A stretch of 12,181 nucleotides of DNA from a bacterium (GTDB lineage: Archaea; Thermoproteota; Nitrososphaeria; Nitrososphaerales; Nitrososphaeraceae). Position 1 is the stretch's first letter, and each line of letters opens with the position of its first letter. The translations under genes and the position numbers were made by a program. Below, piece after piece: positions 1 through 6,856 of this stretch. The stretch lies in NCBI GenBank assembly GCA_014381105.1, contig JACMIO010000079.1:1-12181 (forward strand), in the 5' to 3' direction. The notes beneath the pieces were generated by a model. It was not told where the DNA came from. It saw only the letters and a program-made list of their open reading frames with translations, and searched no databases.

Positions 1-544
1 AGTCTGAAGTAAGGATATTAATATACGTCATATTCTGACCCATCAAGTCTGTTAATGCTTCCAGTTTGCTAGAGGGATTCCCAGATGTCGTAGCATTTGT
101 CAAATTGCCAACCGATGCCGCTGTAGCATTTGTCAAATTGGCAGAAGCTGGTACTGCCAATGTAATATTAGTTGTCAGGTTTGCCAAGGGCAACAATATA
201 CTTGAGGAATTTATTGTACCTTCAATTAAATTGCCATCAATGACTCCTGAGGGATCTGTTGAGTTTAATAATGAAACAAGGATTTGTCCGTTCTCTGTAG
301 AATCACCTTTGTATAGAAATGCCCCTGTAACCTTATCTAGAGATGTTACATTTATCTGATACTTGAGATTATCATCGTTACCACCTACAAGAGCACTTCC
401 ATAGGATTCACTGAAAATAGGAGGCACTTCGTGTTCTCCAGCCAAGTCTGTTCTAAAACCAATCTGTGCAAAAGCAAAATTACTCATCAATACAAACGTC
501 CAAATAGCTAAACTGACAGGTATTGAATATCTTAAGTTATTCAT
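1..544 (-). CDS. Secreted CHRD-domain protein, N-terminal part (runs off the window)
   Basis: The minus-strand frame from the ATG at 544 stays open to the window edge (about 181 codons). It starts MNNLRYSIPVSLAIWTFVLM and continues to AFA, then Q27. This is a typical Sec signal peptide with predicted cleavage after A26. Residues from about 30 match the CHRD (chordin) pattern: LAGEHEVPP, then a YQINVTSLDKVTGAFLYKG block and GQILVSLLN. CHRD proteins are exported and common in ammonia-oxidising archaea; their function is unknown. The mature part is rich in N-glycosylation sequons (NVT, NST, NSS, NLT, NIT, NAT, NMT), including two near-identical blocks NLTNATAAS and NLTNATTSG, so it is probably a glycosylated surface protein. 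The start is supported by a TATA box that would make the mRNA leaderless. The 3' end is missing. The domain call is from pattern recognition, without a search. Confidence 0.8.
   Translation of the reverse strand, partial: MNNLRYSIPVSLAIWTFVLMSNFAFAQIGFRTDLAGEHEVPPIFSESYGSALVGGNDDNLKYQINVTSLDKVTGAFLYKGDSTENGQILVSLLNSTDPSGVIDGNLIEGTINSSSILLPLANLTTNITLAVPASANLTNATAASVGNLTNATTSGNPSSKLEALTDLMGQNMTYINILTSD
90..140. repeat. 18-bp direct repeat coding for NLTNAT blocks
   Basis: The 18-base string gtagcatttgtcaaattg occurs at 90-107 and again at 123-140, exactly 33 bases (11 codons) apart. Inside the CHRD gene it encodes two tandem NLTNAT blocks, each carrying two overlapping-spaced N-glycosylation sequons. 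The in-frame spacing points to a small internal duplication of coding sequence and not to a mobile or CRISPR repeat. Confidence 0.75.
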
Positions 545-562
545 ACTTAATGTTTATTTAGC

Positions 563-576
563 CCTTATAAAAAAAT
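563..576 (-). promoter_or_regulatory. TATA box of the CHRD gene
   Basis: On the minus strand this reads ATTTTTTTATAAGG, with the TATA core centred about 25 bases before the ATG at 544. That spacing places transcription start at or within a few bases of the start codon, the usual arrangement for leaderless archaeal genes. Confidence 0.55.
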
Positions 577-596
577 TATGAAATGCAATAATATGT

Positions 597-609
597 GAGT
601 ATAAATAGC
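597..609 (+). promoter_or_regulatory. Possible plus-strand TATA box in the 545-760 gap
   Basis: The plus strand reads gagtataaatag, a good archaeal TATA match, lying back to back with the CHRD promoter. No known gene follows on the plus strand; only a 30-codon reading frame (650-742) lies downstream. In an AT-rich gap this may be chance. Confidence 0.25.
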
Positions 610-649
610 ATGGATAGACTTCGAAAATTCCGATAACTAGAAAATACTA

Positions 650-742
650 ATGGAAGTGGATTTGCACCAGGATATTACTATTTTTAGTAAATTACTTACT
701 AGGTTGGATTCAATAGTTTTGAACAGACGCGTAGAGTATTGA
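650..742 (+). CDS. Possible 30-aa small ORF, unrecognised
   Basis: A short plus-strand frame runs from ATG at 650 to TGA at 742 and encodes MEVDLHQDITIFSKLLTRLD followed by SIVLNRRVEY. It lies in the otherwise gene-free gap 545-760, about 42 bases after a TATA-like element. There is no clear Shine-Dalgarno sequence and no recognisable motif. It could equally be chance, or part of a non-coding transcript running towards the 3' end of the diphthine synthase gene. The rest of the gap holds the CHRD promoter and a small inverted repeat. Confidence 0.15.
   Translation: MEVDLHQDITIFSKLLTRLDSIVLNRRVEY
675..690. repeat. Perfect short inverted repeat downstream of dphB
   Basis: TTACTA-tttt-TAGTAA is a perfect 6-base stem with a 4-base loop, 71 bases beyond the dphB stop codon. 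It could be a weak hairpin at the end of the long minus-strand transcript, but the stem is AT-only and no T-run follows it on the minus strand. Termination is therefore not established. Confidence 0.25.
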
Positions 743-760
743 ACACTGTAATGTGAATTA

Positions 761-1813
761 CTAATTACTCATTCCTAACATTTGTTTTATTGAGTCAACT
801 AATCCATCCGCATATCCAATAGATAATACAGCCAACTCCTTTTTGCCTTGCCTGAAGAATTGGATTGCATCATCCAGATATAATTCTGCATTCTCCAGTA
901 ATTCTAGTTGAATATTCTCGTTCTTTCTGGAAACTAATGATTCTCTTAATTGTTTGATTTCATTTCTAATCATTGGCTCATATTTATTTAACATATGATC
1001 CGAGATGCTCTTTATCTTCGCCGTATTATCATCAGGTCTATCAATTATTTCAGTCAAATTCAATATCGCATCCTCTTCTGTAAAATGAAGCTTGGAAGGA
1101 AATATGATGGCATGGGGCCCTTCTCCGTAATCTATGCCCAATAGGGATTTAATTTTGCCACTGACTATTCTTTGCCTATCCGTGCCAATTCTTGAAAGAA
1201 CAATTAAAAATGAATCCTCTGAAACAAATTCGTACTTGATGTCTTTCTCTACCTCAAGTAGTCTTGAGATTGCATCATTTGGTTTCATGAAAAAAACGGA
1301 TTCATCTTCATCCTGTCTATATTCAGTTAGTATGATGGTATGGCAATTCAAATTCAGGTTGTTAAAGATTGTCGTATAAACACTCAATGCTGACTGTCTT
1401 TCTTCCATCATAGTAACTAGTTTTCCTATCTTGTAGATTTGTAATCCCGATTCCCCTACGAGCGATGTAACTCCTGAAGCGGCATGTATGACCTTGACAT
1501 TAATATCATTTCTAACGGCTCTTATTCTCAATTCTGTAAAAGTTGTCGCTATAGTTGGGTCTCCATAACTTACCAATCCAATATTCAATGTCTTTGACTC
1601 ATCTAATATTTGTCTACCATCTTCCACAAACCACCTTTTTACAAATTCTATTTTTTTTCCTGGTTCCAGTGTTGACTTAAGAATTTGGATAAAATTGTCC
1701 GAAATAGGCGATGTGAATTTTTCAATGTAAATTCTATCGCATTTTTTAAGTATGTCAATTGAATTACACATTTCAAAAGTGTCATAAATTCCAGCACCGA
1801 CTAAATACAACAT
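761..1813 (-). CDS. dphB: Diphthine synthase fused to a C-terminal DUF357 domain
   Basis: Methyltransferase that uses S-adenosylmethionine in making diphthamide on a histidine of elongation factor 2. The first ~265 residues match archaeal DphB: MLYLVGAGIYD at the N-terminus, the YGDPTIATTF motif near residues 83-92 (family form GDPxxATTH), and HAASG followed by GESGLQIYKIG near 110-130, the methyltransferase fold's cofactor region. Stand-alone archaeal DphB is about 255-265 residues; this protein has 350. The additional part, from about residue 278 (YEPMIRNEI) to LDDAIQFFRQGKKELAVLSI and YADGLVDSI, is a helical unit resembling archaeal DUF357, usually a separate small protein. The gene follows lysK by 9 bases, so it is probably co-transcribed with the lysine genes although functionally unrelated to them. 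The fusion call is from pattern recognition. Confidence 0.88.
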   Translation of the reverse strand: MLYLVGAGIYDTFEMCNSIDILKKCDRIYIEKFTSPISDNFIQILKSTLEPGKKIEFVKRWFVEDGRQILDESKTLNIGLVSYGDPTIATTFTELRIRAVRNDINVKVIHAASGVTSLVGESGLQIYKIGKLVTMMEERQSALSVYTTIFNNLNLNCHTIILTEYRQDEDESVFFMKPNDAISRLLEVEKDIKYEFVSEDSFLIVLSRIGTDRQRIVSGKIKSLLGIDYGEGPHAIIFPSKLHFTEEDAILNLTEIIDRPDDNTAKIKSISDHMLNKYEPMIRNEIKQLRESLVSRKNENIQLELLENAELYLDDAIQFFRQGKKELAVLSIGYADGLVDSIKQMLGMSN

Positions 1814-1822
1814 ATCAGTATT

Positions 1823-2950
1823 TCATTTGGTACTCAAATCCCTCTTATTATGGTGTAGCCTTGAAGTATGAAAAAGCGCCCTATTGTAAATTTCAATGCT
1901 AGTTAGATATGACTGTATTTCCACTCTTTCGTCCTTAGAATGTGACACATGAGGTTCACCGGGTCCGTACGTTACCATAGGGATCTTCAGGGAATTTCCT
2001 AATACGTTCATATCTCCAGTACCTGTTTTCCTTAAAAGTACTGGACGCACCTTGCCAATATCTAATATTGAGAGAGACAGTGCCCTAACTATTGGGGATG
2101 AATGGTCAGCTTCAAAAGGTTCTGTCATATCCTCGATTCGATAAGTAATTTTCGCCTTCCGTAGTTCAGAAATATTTTTTATAGAATTATCCAAGGCATC
2201 AAGCACATCTTGACATTTAACACCATTTGGTACTCTGATGTCAATCGTTATCTTACACTTTTGTGGCGTAACATTATGACTCGAACCTCCAGAAATTTCT
2301 GTGAGACTGAGACTAACTGATTCACTTTTTTTATCAGTTTTATTATATTTTGATGATATTTCGTTACTAAGTAACTTCCACACCTCATATACCTCCTCAA
2401 TAGAATTTCTTGACAGCCAGGGAGCACTAGCGTGAGCACTATCAAGTACATCACATGTAAGTCTTAACGCAAGTCTTCCCTTGTATGATATAGTAATTTT
2501 GTCAATTCCACTTGGTTCTCCAAATATTGCATAATCGACAGACAATTTATTCTTAACCAACTCCTTAATACCAGTAGCGTTCCCTTCTTCATCAACAACT
2601 CCTGCAAATATTATCGTTCCACTCTGCTTGAATTCCGAGCAGGCAAGAAGCATGGCTAGGAGAGGTGCTTTAGCATCGGACGCCCCTCTACCAAAAAGGT
2701 ATCCTGATTCTACTCTAACCGGTATTTGCCCTGGCACGGTGTCCATATGTCCACATAAAAGAATTCTAGGGCTACCGCTTCCCTTAGTTGCGATTACATT
2801 ACCAACGCTATCGATACTTACTTTCTCAAACCCCAGATCATCCAGACATTTTTCCTTAATCAGATTGGCTAATTGTGCCTCTGATCTAGAAGGAGTATAT
2901 ATTTCAAGAGCTTTTTTCAATAATTCAATCGCATATGCTGAAGAGATCAA
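1823..2950 (-). CDS. lysK: [LysW]-lysine/ornithine hydrolase (M20 peptidase family)
   Basis: Releases lysine, and probably also ornithine, from the carrier LysW by cutting the isopeptide bond; cytosolic, last LysW-dependent step of both pathways. M20 metallopeptidase signatures are visible: GHMDTVPG (H68, D70), the bridging aspartate in GRGASDAKAP (D92), the catalytic pair in VVDEEGNATGI (E121, E122), FGEPSG (E145), GTGDMN, and a late histidine in GEPHVSHSKDERVE (H337). Length (375 aa) fits LysK (about 360). The longest frame starts at a TTG (2950), 9 bases after the lysX stop. No good Shine-Dalgarno is visible and no in-frame ATG lies near, so the start is uncertain; a second TTG is 10 codons on. 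Only one LysK is present, so it must serve both carriers if both pathways end here. Confidence 0.9.
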   Translation of the reverse strand: MISSAYAIELLKKALEIYTPSRSEAQLANLIKEKCLDDLGFEKVSIDSVGNVIATKGSGSPRILLCGHMDTVPGQIPVRVESGYLFGRGASDAKAPLLAMLLACSEFKQSGTIIFAGVVDEEGNATGIKELVKNKLSVDYAIFGEPSGIDKITISYKGRLALRLTCDVLDSAHASAPWLSRNSIEEVYEVWKLLSNEISSKYNKTDKKSESVSLSLTEISGGSSHNVTPQKCKITIDIRVPNGVKCQDVLDALDNSIKNISELRKAKITYRIEDMTEPFEADHSSPIVRALSLSILDIGKVRPVLLRKTGTGDMNVLGNSLKIPMVTYGPGEPHVSHSKDERVEIQSYLTSIEIYNRALFHTSRLHHNKRDLSTK

Positions 2951-2959
2951 TTTTGCTAA

Positions 2960-3826
2960 TTATTTATTGGATTTTATTAGATGATCTATAATAAGGGATG
3001 GGATGTCCACTCCAGTAACCCTAACAGTGTTCTTGAACTCTGTAGTATTGTTTACCTCATGCACAAGAAGTCCATTCTCACCTTCCATCAAATCTACTCC
3101 CAAAATCTCGCCCTTCATTGTCTTTGCAGCTTTCAAACAAAGTTCTTCCATTTCGTTTGTAACTTTGCATGCTTCTGCCTTTCCTCCGAGAGCCATATTG
3201 GTTTTCCATTCATTATCTCCCGAGTACCTATAGATGGCAGCAACTACTTTGTCTCCTACAACAATACTTCTAATATCCCTGGGAGGTCTTTTTACAAACT
3301 CCTCGAAATAAAACACATGATATAATGGATACATGTGTTCCCTATCTTCTATTACTGCTTCAGCCGCCTCTTTATCCTTTAGTAACGCGATCATTCTTCC
3401 CCAGCTACCTACCACAGGTTTGATAACCTTTGGGTATCCGTTCTTATTCAGGATACTCATAGCTGATTGATTAGAAAAGGCACAAAATGCTTTTGGGATG
3501 GCAATATCTGATTTTGACAATTCCATATGGGTAAACAGTTTATTTCCACACATTATCGCAGTATGTAAAGAATTTATCACCTTTGCGCCAAGGCCCTCAA
3601 ATGCAGCGGTTGAATGCAAATTATTGTAATAACTCACACATCTTTGTAAGATGATGTCATCACGATAATTCGATTTGTCTTCGTCCAGGTCGATTGAATT
3701 TTCTCTACAATTAATGACTGCTAGATTAATATCCTTTTTTTTCGCAGCTTCAATTAGTGATTTTTCTTCCCATCTTAGTTGGTCATAAAGAATGAAAAAA
3801 GAAGGTTTGTTGTTATTCCCTTTCAC
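2960..3826 (-). CDS. lysX: LysW ligase, probably alpha-aminoadipate-specific LysX
   Basis: RimK-type ATP-grasp ligase. LysX joins the amino group of alpha-aminoadipate to the side-chain carboxyl of the C-terminal Glu of LysW, using ATP. Visible family features are FILYDQLRWEEKSL at the N-terminus, GNKLFTHMELSKSDIAIPKAF, the ATP-grasp lysine stretch YPKVIKPVVGSWGRM, the FVKRPPRDIRSIVVGD segment, and the metal/phosphate end ILGVDLMEGENGLLVHEVN. The substrate region reads NNTTEFKNTVRVTGVDIP, which resembles bacterial (Thermus) LysX as I remember it. With the neighbours hcs and lysW1 this favours aminoadipate over glutamate. I chose the GTG at 3826 because its last bases overlap the lysW1 stop as GTGA, the same 4-base coupling seen elsewhere in the array; a TTG at 3835 would add three residues. 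About 288 aa, normal length. Confidence 0.85.
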   Translation of the reverse strand: MKGNNNKPSFFILYDQLRWEEKSLIEAAKKKDINLAVINCRENSIDLDEDKSNYRDDIILQRCVSYYNNLHSTAAFEGLGAKVINSLHTAIMCGNKLFTHMELSKSDIAIPKAFCAFSNQSAMSILNKNGYPKVIKPVVGSWGRMIALLKDKEAAEAVIEDREHMYPLYHVFYFEEFVKRPPRDIRSIVVGDKVVAAIYRYSGDNEWKTNMALGGKAEACKVTNEMEELCLKAAKTMKGEILGVDLMEGENGLLVHEVNNTTEFKNTVRVTGVDIPSLIIDHLIKSNK

Positions 3827-3990
3827 TCTCCCCAATCCTCTCCGACAGATTGTGCAGGTCTTATGGTAAACCCATTACTTGATTTTATTAGTTCGTAACT
3901 GGCACCACAGTCAGGACATGTCACAATTTCGTTTTCCATCGCATCATCAGGAATTTTGATTTCTGCGTCACATTCAGTGCATTTTATCAT
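3823..3990 (-). CDS. lysW: LysW amino-group carrier protein, EDWGE type (lysine side)
   Basis: A 55-residue carrier protein that holds the growing intermediate and presents it to LysX, LysZ, LysY, LysJ and LysK. It begins MIKCTECDAEIKIPDDAM. Four cysteines (C4, C7 and C25, C28, the latter in TCPDCG) form the zinc site. The sequence ends in SVGEDWGE, the LysW C-terminal motif whose final glutamate is the attachment point through its gamma-carboxyl. A strong Shine-Dalgarno, GAGGAGAT at 3995-4002, overlaps the hcs stop codon. The stop overlaps the lysX start by four bases. Gene order hcs-lysW-lysX ties this copy to lysine synthesis. Too short to be found by an ordinary long-ORF scan, but the motifs make it certain. 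Confidence 0.93.
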   Translation of the reverse strand: MIKCTECDAEIKIPDDAMENEIVTCPDCGASYELIKSSNGFTIRPAQSVGEDWGE

Positions 3991-3994
3991 TACT

Positions 3995-4002
3995 ATCTCC
4001 TC
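3995..4002 (-). promoter_or_regulatory. Ribosome binding site of lysW1
   Basis: Minus strand GAGGAGAT, six bases from core to the ATG at 3990, overlapping the last base of the hcs stop codon. It is the best Shine-Dalgarno in the array and fits a small carrier that must be made in larger amounts than the enzymes; that last point is inference. Confidence 0.6.
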
Positions 4003-5195
4003 TACTTTGATACTGCATCGTTAAGTATTTTTCTTTCTAATCTTTCATCAAGATATAGTTCCAAGATATCTCCCATACGTAGTTCCTTCAGACCCTTGGC
4101 CATTTTCTCTGCTTCAACTTTTGAAGATTCAAGTCCCAACAAAGACAGAAGATAAGCAGCTCCATTTTTACCGGACAACTCTCCGAACACAATTTTTCTT
4201 CTATTGCCAACAAGACGGGGTTCGAGAATTTCATAAGCTGATGGATTTTGCAGAATTGCAGCCAAATGTGTTCCTGCTTTATGTTTATACGCACTTTCTC
4301 CGACTATGGGTTTAGATTCAGGAGTCTCAATATGTGTATAACTTACAATAGTTCTTGAAAGGTCCTTCAACATATGTAACCTAAAATCATTAGGCATTCC
4401 ATAGATGACACTTAGGGCAACTGCCGTTTCTGCTAGAGATGGAATACCCGTTCTTTCACCAAATCCGTCTATGGTAGTATGGATCTGATTCGCTCCTGCT
4501 TCGCAACCTGCTAGTGCATTTGCAAGCGCTAGCCCTACATCGTTATGGCAGTGTACATCTAGTGATGAGATTTTCGTGTCGATATTGTCATATATCATCT
4601 TAACCAAGTTGTACATTCCCTGTGGACGCATGATTCCTACAGTATCAGGTATGCTAATTCTTTCAATTCCTCGTGAATTCATTTCCTTGCACATTTCAAT
4701 TAGGAACGATGGGTCTGTCCTACTTGCATCTTCCATAGTAAAACGTGATTTCAATCCATGTGATTTAATAAAATCTGCAACTTCAAGTGCTCTGATTTTT
4801 GCTTCTTCTCTTGATATCTTTAGTTTTGTAGATAGGTGTATGTCCGAAATTCCCATATATGTTGCGACCCATGTTGCATTACAGTCAAGTGCGACTTCAA
4901 CATCAGATTTAAGCGCCCTTACATGGGCCAGTATGTCTGCTTTGAGACCCTGTTTGATTATTGTCTTTGTTGCTTCGAAATGATCATGGGAGACAACCGG
5001 GCTTATTTCTATTTGATTTACACCAAACGAGTCCAATAACCAGGCAATCTGTATTCTTTGTTTAATTGTAAAAGACACTCCAGGGTGTTGCTCACCTTCC
5101 CGAAGCGTTGAATCCAAGATTGTTATTTCTTTGTTGGATACTATTTGATTATATATGTTCGCAAAATGATTGGGATCATCTGAAATTAGTGACAT
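4002..5195 (-). CDS. hcs: Homocitrate synthase
   Basis: Condenses 2-oxoglutarate with acetyl-CoA to homocitrate, the entry step of the alpha-aminoadipate lysine route. It belongs to the DRE-TIM metallolyase (HMGL-like) family: ILDSTLREGEQHPG (D28, R32) at the first strand, MEDASRTDP, the metal-binding HCHNDVG, and IDGFGERTGIPSLAE. HKAGTHLAAIL follows, then a C-terminal accessory part with GNRRKIVFGELSGKNG. Length 397 aa suits HCS or the related isopropylmalate and citramalate synthases. I favour HCS because the next genes are lysW and lysX, and because the HKAG(T/M)H segment and the absence of a long leucine-binding regulatory domain resemble Thermus and archaeal HCS. The start ATG has its own promoter at 5226-5242. 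Homoaconitase and homoisocitrate dehydrogenase are not in this window. Confidence 0.82.
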   Translation of the reverse strand: MSLISDDPNHFANIYNQIVSNKEITILDSTLREGEQHPGVSFTIKQRIQIAWLLDSFGVNQIEISPVVSHDHFEATKTIIKQGLKADILAHVRALKSDVEVALDCNATWVATYMGISDIHLSTKLKISREEAKIRALEVADFIKSHGLKSRFTMEDASRTDPSFLIEMCKEMNSRGIERISIPDTVGIMRPQGMYNLVKMIYDNIDTKISSLDVHCHNDVGLALANALAGCEAGANQIHTTIDGFGERTGIPSLAETAVALSVIYGMPNDFRLHMLKDLSRTIVSYTHIETPESKPIVGESAYKHKAGTHLAAILQNPSAYEILEPRLVGNRRKIVFGELSGKNGAAYLLSLLGLESSKVEAEKMAKGLKELRMGDILELYLDERLERKILNDAVSK

Positions 5196-5225
5196 TTATG
5201 CTTAATTAGAACTTATTTCGAATAC

Positions 5226-5242
5226 AATATAAATCTTTTCGG
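5226..5242 (-). promoter_or_regulatory. Promoter (BRE and TATA box) of the hcs-lysW1-lysX-lysK-dphB unit
   Basis: On the minus strand CGAAAAGATTTATATT contains a purine-rich BRE followed by a TATA core (plus-strand 5226-5233). Its spacing predicts transcription start near 5204, about 9 bases before the hcs ATG. It lies in the 64-base gap between the Lrp gene and hcs, so the lysine half can be transcribed on its own. This is a natural site for control by the adjacent Lrp-type protein, but no clear operator palindrome is visible. Confidence 0.65.
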
Positions 5243-5259
5243 CTCCTATGAAGGGTATC

Positions 5260-5682
5260 TCATGTCAATGTTCTTAAGATAATGACCGTATCCGTATCTG
5301 ATACCCCTTCTATTCTTCTTATATCGTCAATACTGCTATTAATCTCGTTTATAGAATTGGATGATAATATCACTGCTATATCATACTGCCCGGTTATTTC
5401 ATAGATAACCTTGACCCCTGCAATACTCTGGAGTTTCGACGCAACTGAGTTCGTGTCAGTAGTTGAACCTACAGAGAGCAATGTTATAGCGCTGGTTTTC
5501 TTGTCCGAATTTTCTTCAATTGTGAACCTGGATATCGAGCCATCATCAATTAGATTCTTAATTCTTCGTCTTATTGCAGATTCAGACAAACCTAGTTCCT
5601 TACCTATTTCCACAAATGATTTTCTAGAATCCAATCTGAGGATTTCAAGGATCCGTTGATCAGATTCGTTATCCTTTGACAT
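5260..5682 (-). CDS. Lrp/AsnC-family transcription regulator (LysM-like)
   Basis: A 140-aa regulator with an N-terminal AsnC-type helix-turn-helix (residues about 5-50: DQRILEILRLDSRKSFVEIG, ELGLSESAIRRRIKNL) and a C-terminal RAM/ligand-binding domain (about 65-138: GVKVIYEITGQYDIAVIL, then EGVSDTDTVIIL). Lrp proteins form dimers to octamers and sense amino acids through the RAM domain. In Sulfolobus an Lrp protein, LysM, controls the lysW-X-J-K genes in response to lysine; that role is known for the family member and is inferred here from position. The ATG overlaps the end of lysJ by 14 bases, and GAGGCGGA immediately precedes it. The gene sits at the boundary between the shared genes and the lysine-specific genes, just upstream of the hcs promoter. 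Confidence 0.88.
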   Translation of the reverse strand: MSKDNESDQRILEILRLDSRKSFVEIGKELGLSESAIRRRIKNLIDDGSISRFTIEENSDKKTSAITLLSVGSTTDTNSVASKLQSIAGVKVIYEITGQYDIAVILSSNSINEINSSIDDIRRIEGVSDTDTVIILRTLT

Positions 5683-6856
5683 TCCGCCTCTTCTCCTCGA
5701 CAGTTAGAATGTCATCCATTATATCAATAGCTCTACTGACCTGCTCTTTCTTCATTACCAAAGGTGGTAGAAGTCGAATTATTGTTCTTCCAGAATATAA
5801 CATCAGTAAGCCTCTTTTCATCCCGTCCATCAATATATCGCGTACATCAAAACGCGATTCTAATGCAAGCATCATCCCCATACCTCTTACATCTCTTATA
5901 ATAGGATGTTTTTGCTTTAATTCAATAAGTTTGTTCTTAAAATACGTACCCGTATCGGAGGCTTTTGTTACCAGATCTTCTCTAATTATCGTGTCTATGG
6001 TGGCATTTCCAGCTGAACATGCAATGGGATTTCCGGCAAAAGTTGAAGAATGTTCTCCGAGGTTCATACAGTTGGCTATTTCTTCCTTTACAAATGTTAC
6101 ACCTGCCGGGACACCTGAAGCAATACCCTTTGCTATACACATAATATCTGGTACGGCATTCCAATTCTGACCTGCCCACATCTTACCGGTTCTTCCAAGT
6201 CCAGTTTGAATTTCATCAAAGATAAGTACTAAATTTTTCTCAGTACATAGATCCCTAACTGCCTTTACATAACCTTCTGGGGGCATTATTATTCCCGATT
6301 CTCCCTGAATGGGTTCTAAAATTACAGTTCCAGTGCTTTCATCTATTGCGTCTGTAAGTGACTGTATATCCCCAAACGGAACAAATTTTACTCCCTCTAG
6401 TAGAGGATTAAAGGATTTACGATATTTAGCATTATAGGTCACAGACAATGCTCCAAAAGTCTTTCCATGATAACCACCAAACATGGAGATAATCCCAGTT
6501 TTTTGCGTATATTTTCGTGAGAATTTTAAAGCAGCTTCGATTGACTCAGCCCCACTATTACTGAAGAAAATTCTCTCCAGCTTCTCAGGCGCAATAGATT
6601 TTAACTTTGAAAGAAATTGAAGTCTGCTGTCGTTATAAGTAGACATATGACATACCATAACTTTATTCATCTGCTCAGTTATTGCCTTTATGACTTCTCT
6701 GTTGCAATGTCCTATTATGGCTACCCCATATCCACCCATACAATCGATGTATTCATTCCCATCGCTATCCCATACTGTTGCGTCCTGTGCCCTATGAATA
6801 GTAACAGGAAATCTTTGATATAGATTTATCAGAAATGAATCTTCATTGAGAGTCAA
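5669..6856 (-). CDS. lysJ: [LysW]-aminoadipate/glutamate semialdehyde aminotransferase
   Basis: Class-III PLP aminotransferase that turns the LysW-bound semialdehyde into LysW-lysine or LysW-ornithine, with glutamate as amino donor. Seen in the sequence (numbered from the TTG at 6856): SNSGAESIEAALK near 99-111 for phosphate binding, GGYHGKT near 127-133, LIFDEIQTGLGRTGK with the cofactor aspartate at about 214, and IAKGIASGVPAG with the PLP lysine at about 243. I chose the TTG at 6856 because GGTGAT lies six bases before it and it overlaps the lysZ stop as TTGA, matching the 4-base overlaps elsewhere. A TTG at 6874 would add six residues. About 395 aa, normal for ArgD/LysJ. It is the only copy here, so it probably serves both pathways. 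Confidence 0.9.
   Translation of the reverse strand: MTLNEDSFLINLYQRFPVTIHRAQDATVWDSDGNEYIDCMGGYGVAIIGHCNREVIKAITEQMNKVMVCHMSTYNDSRLQFLSKLKSIAPEKLERIFFSNSGAESIEAALKFSRKYTQKTGIISMFGGYHGKTFGALSVTYNAKYRKSFNPLLEGVKFVPFGDIQSLTDAIDESTGTVILEPIQGESGIIMPPEGYVKAVRDLCTEKNLVLIFDEIQTGLGRTGKMWAGQNWNAVPDIMCIAKGIASGVPAGVTFVKEEIANCMNLGEHSSTFAGNPIACSAGNATIDTIIREDLVTKASDTGTYFKNKLIELKQKHPIIRDVRGMGMMLALESRFDVRDILMDGMKRGLLMLYSGRTIIRLLPPLVMKKEQVSRAIDIMDDILTVEEKRRNVKG

Noticed and set aside
90..140. CRISPR-like repeat
   Set aside because: Only two copies with a 15-base spacer, in frame inside a coding region; it is a protein-level duplication.
66..359. Plus-strand 97-codon ORF
   Set aside because: It is the reverse-strand shadow of the CHRD gene, which has a signal peptide, family motif and promoter.
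2628..3325. Plus-strand ORFs of 118, 114 and 76 codons
   Set aside because: Antisense shadows of lysK and lysX.
4576..4983. Plus-strand 135-codon ORF and the overlapping 4836-5039 ORF
   Set aside because: Antisense shadows of homocitrate synthase with no recognisable motifs.
4002..5195. 2-isopropylmalate or citramalate synthase
   Set aside because: The core motifs are shared, but the neighbours lysW and lysX and the short C-terminal part favour homocitrate synthase; not fully excluded by sequence alone.
5676..6170. Plus-strand 164-codon ORF
   Set aside because: Lies wholly inside the well-supported lysJ gene on the other strand and shows no protein family features.
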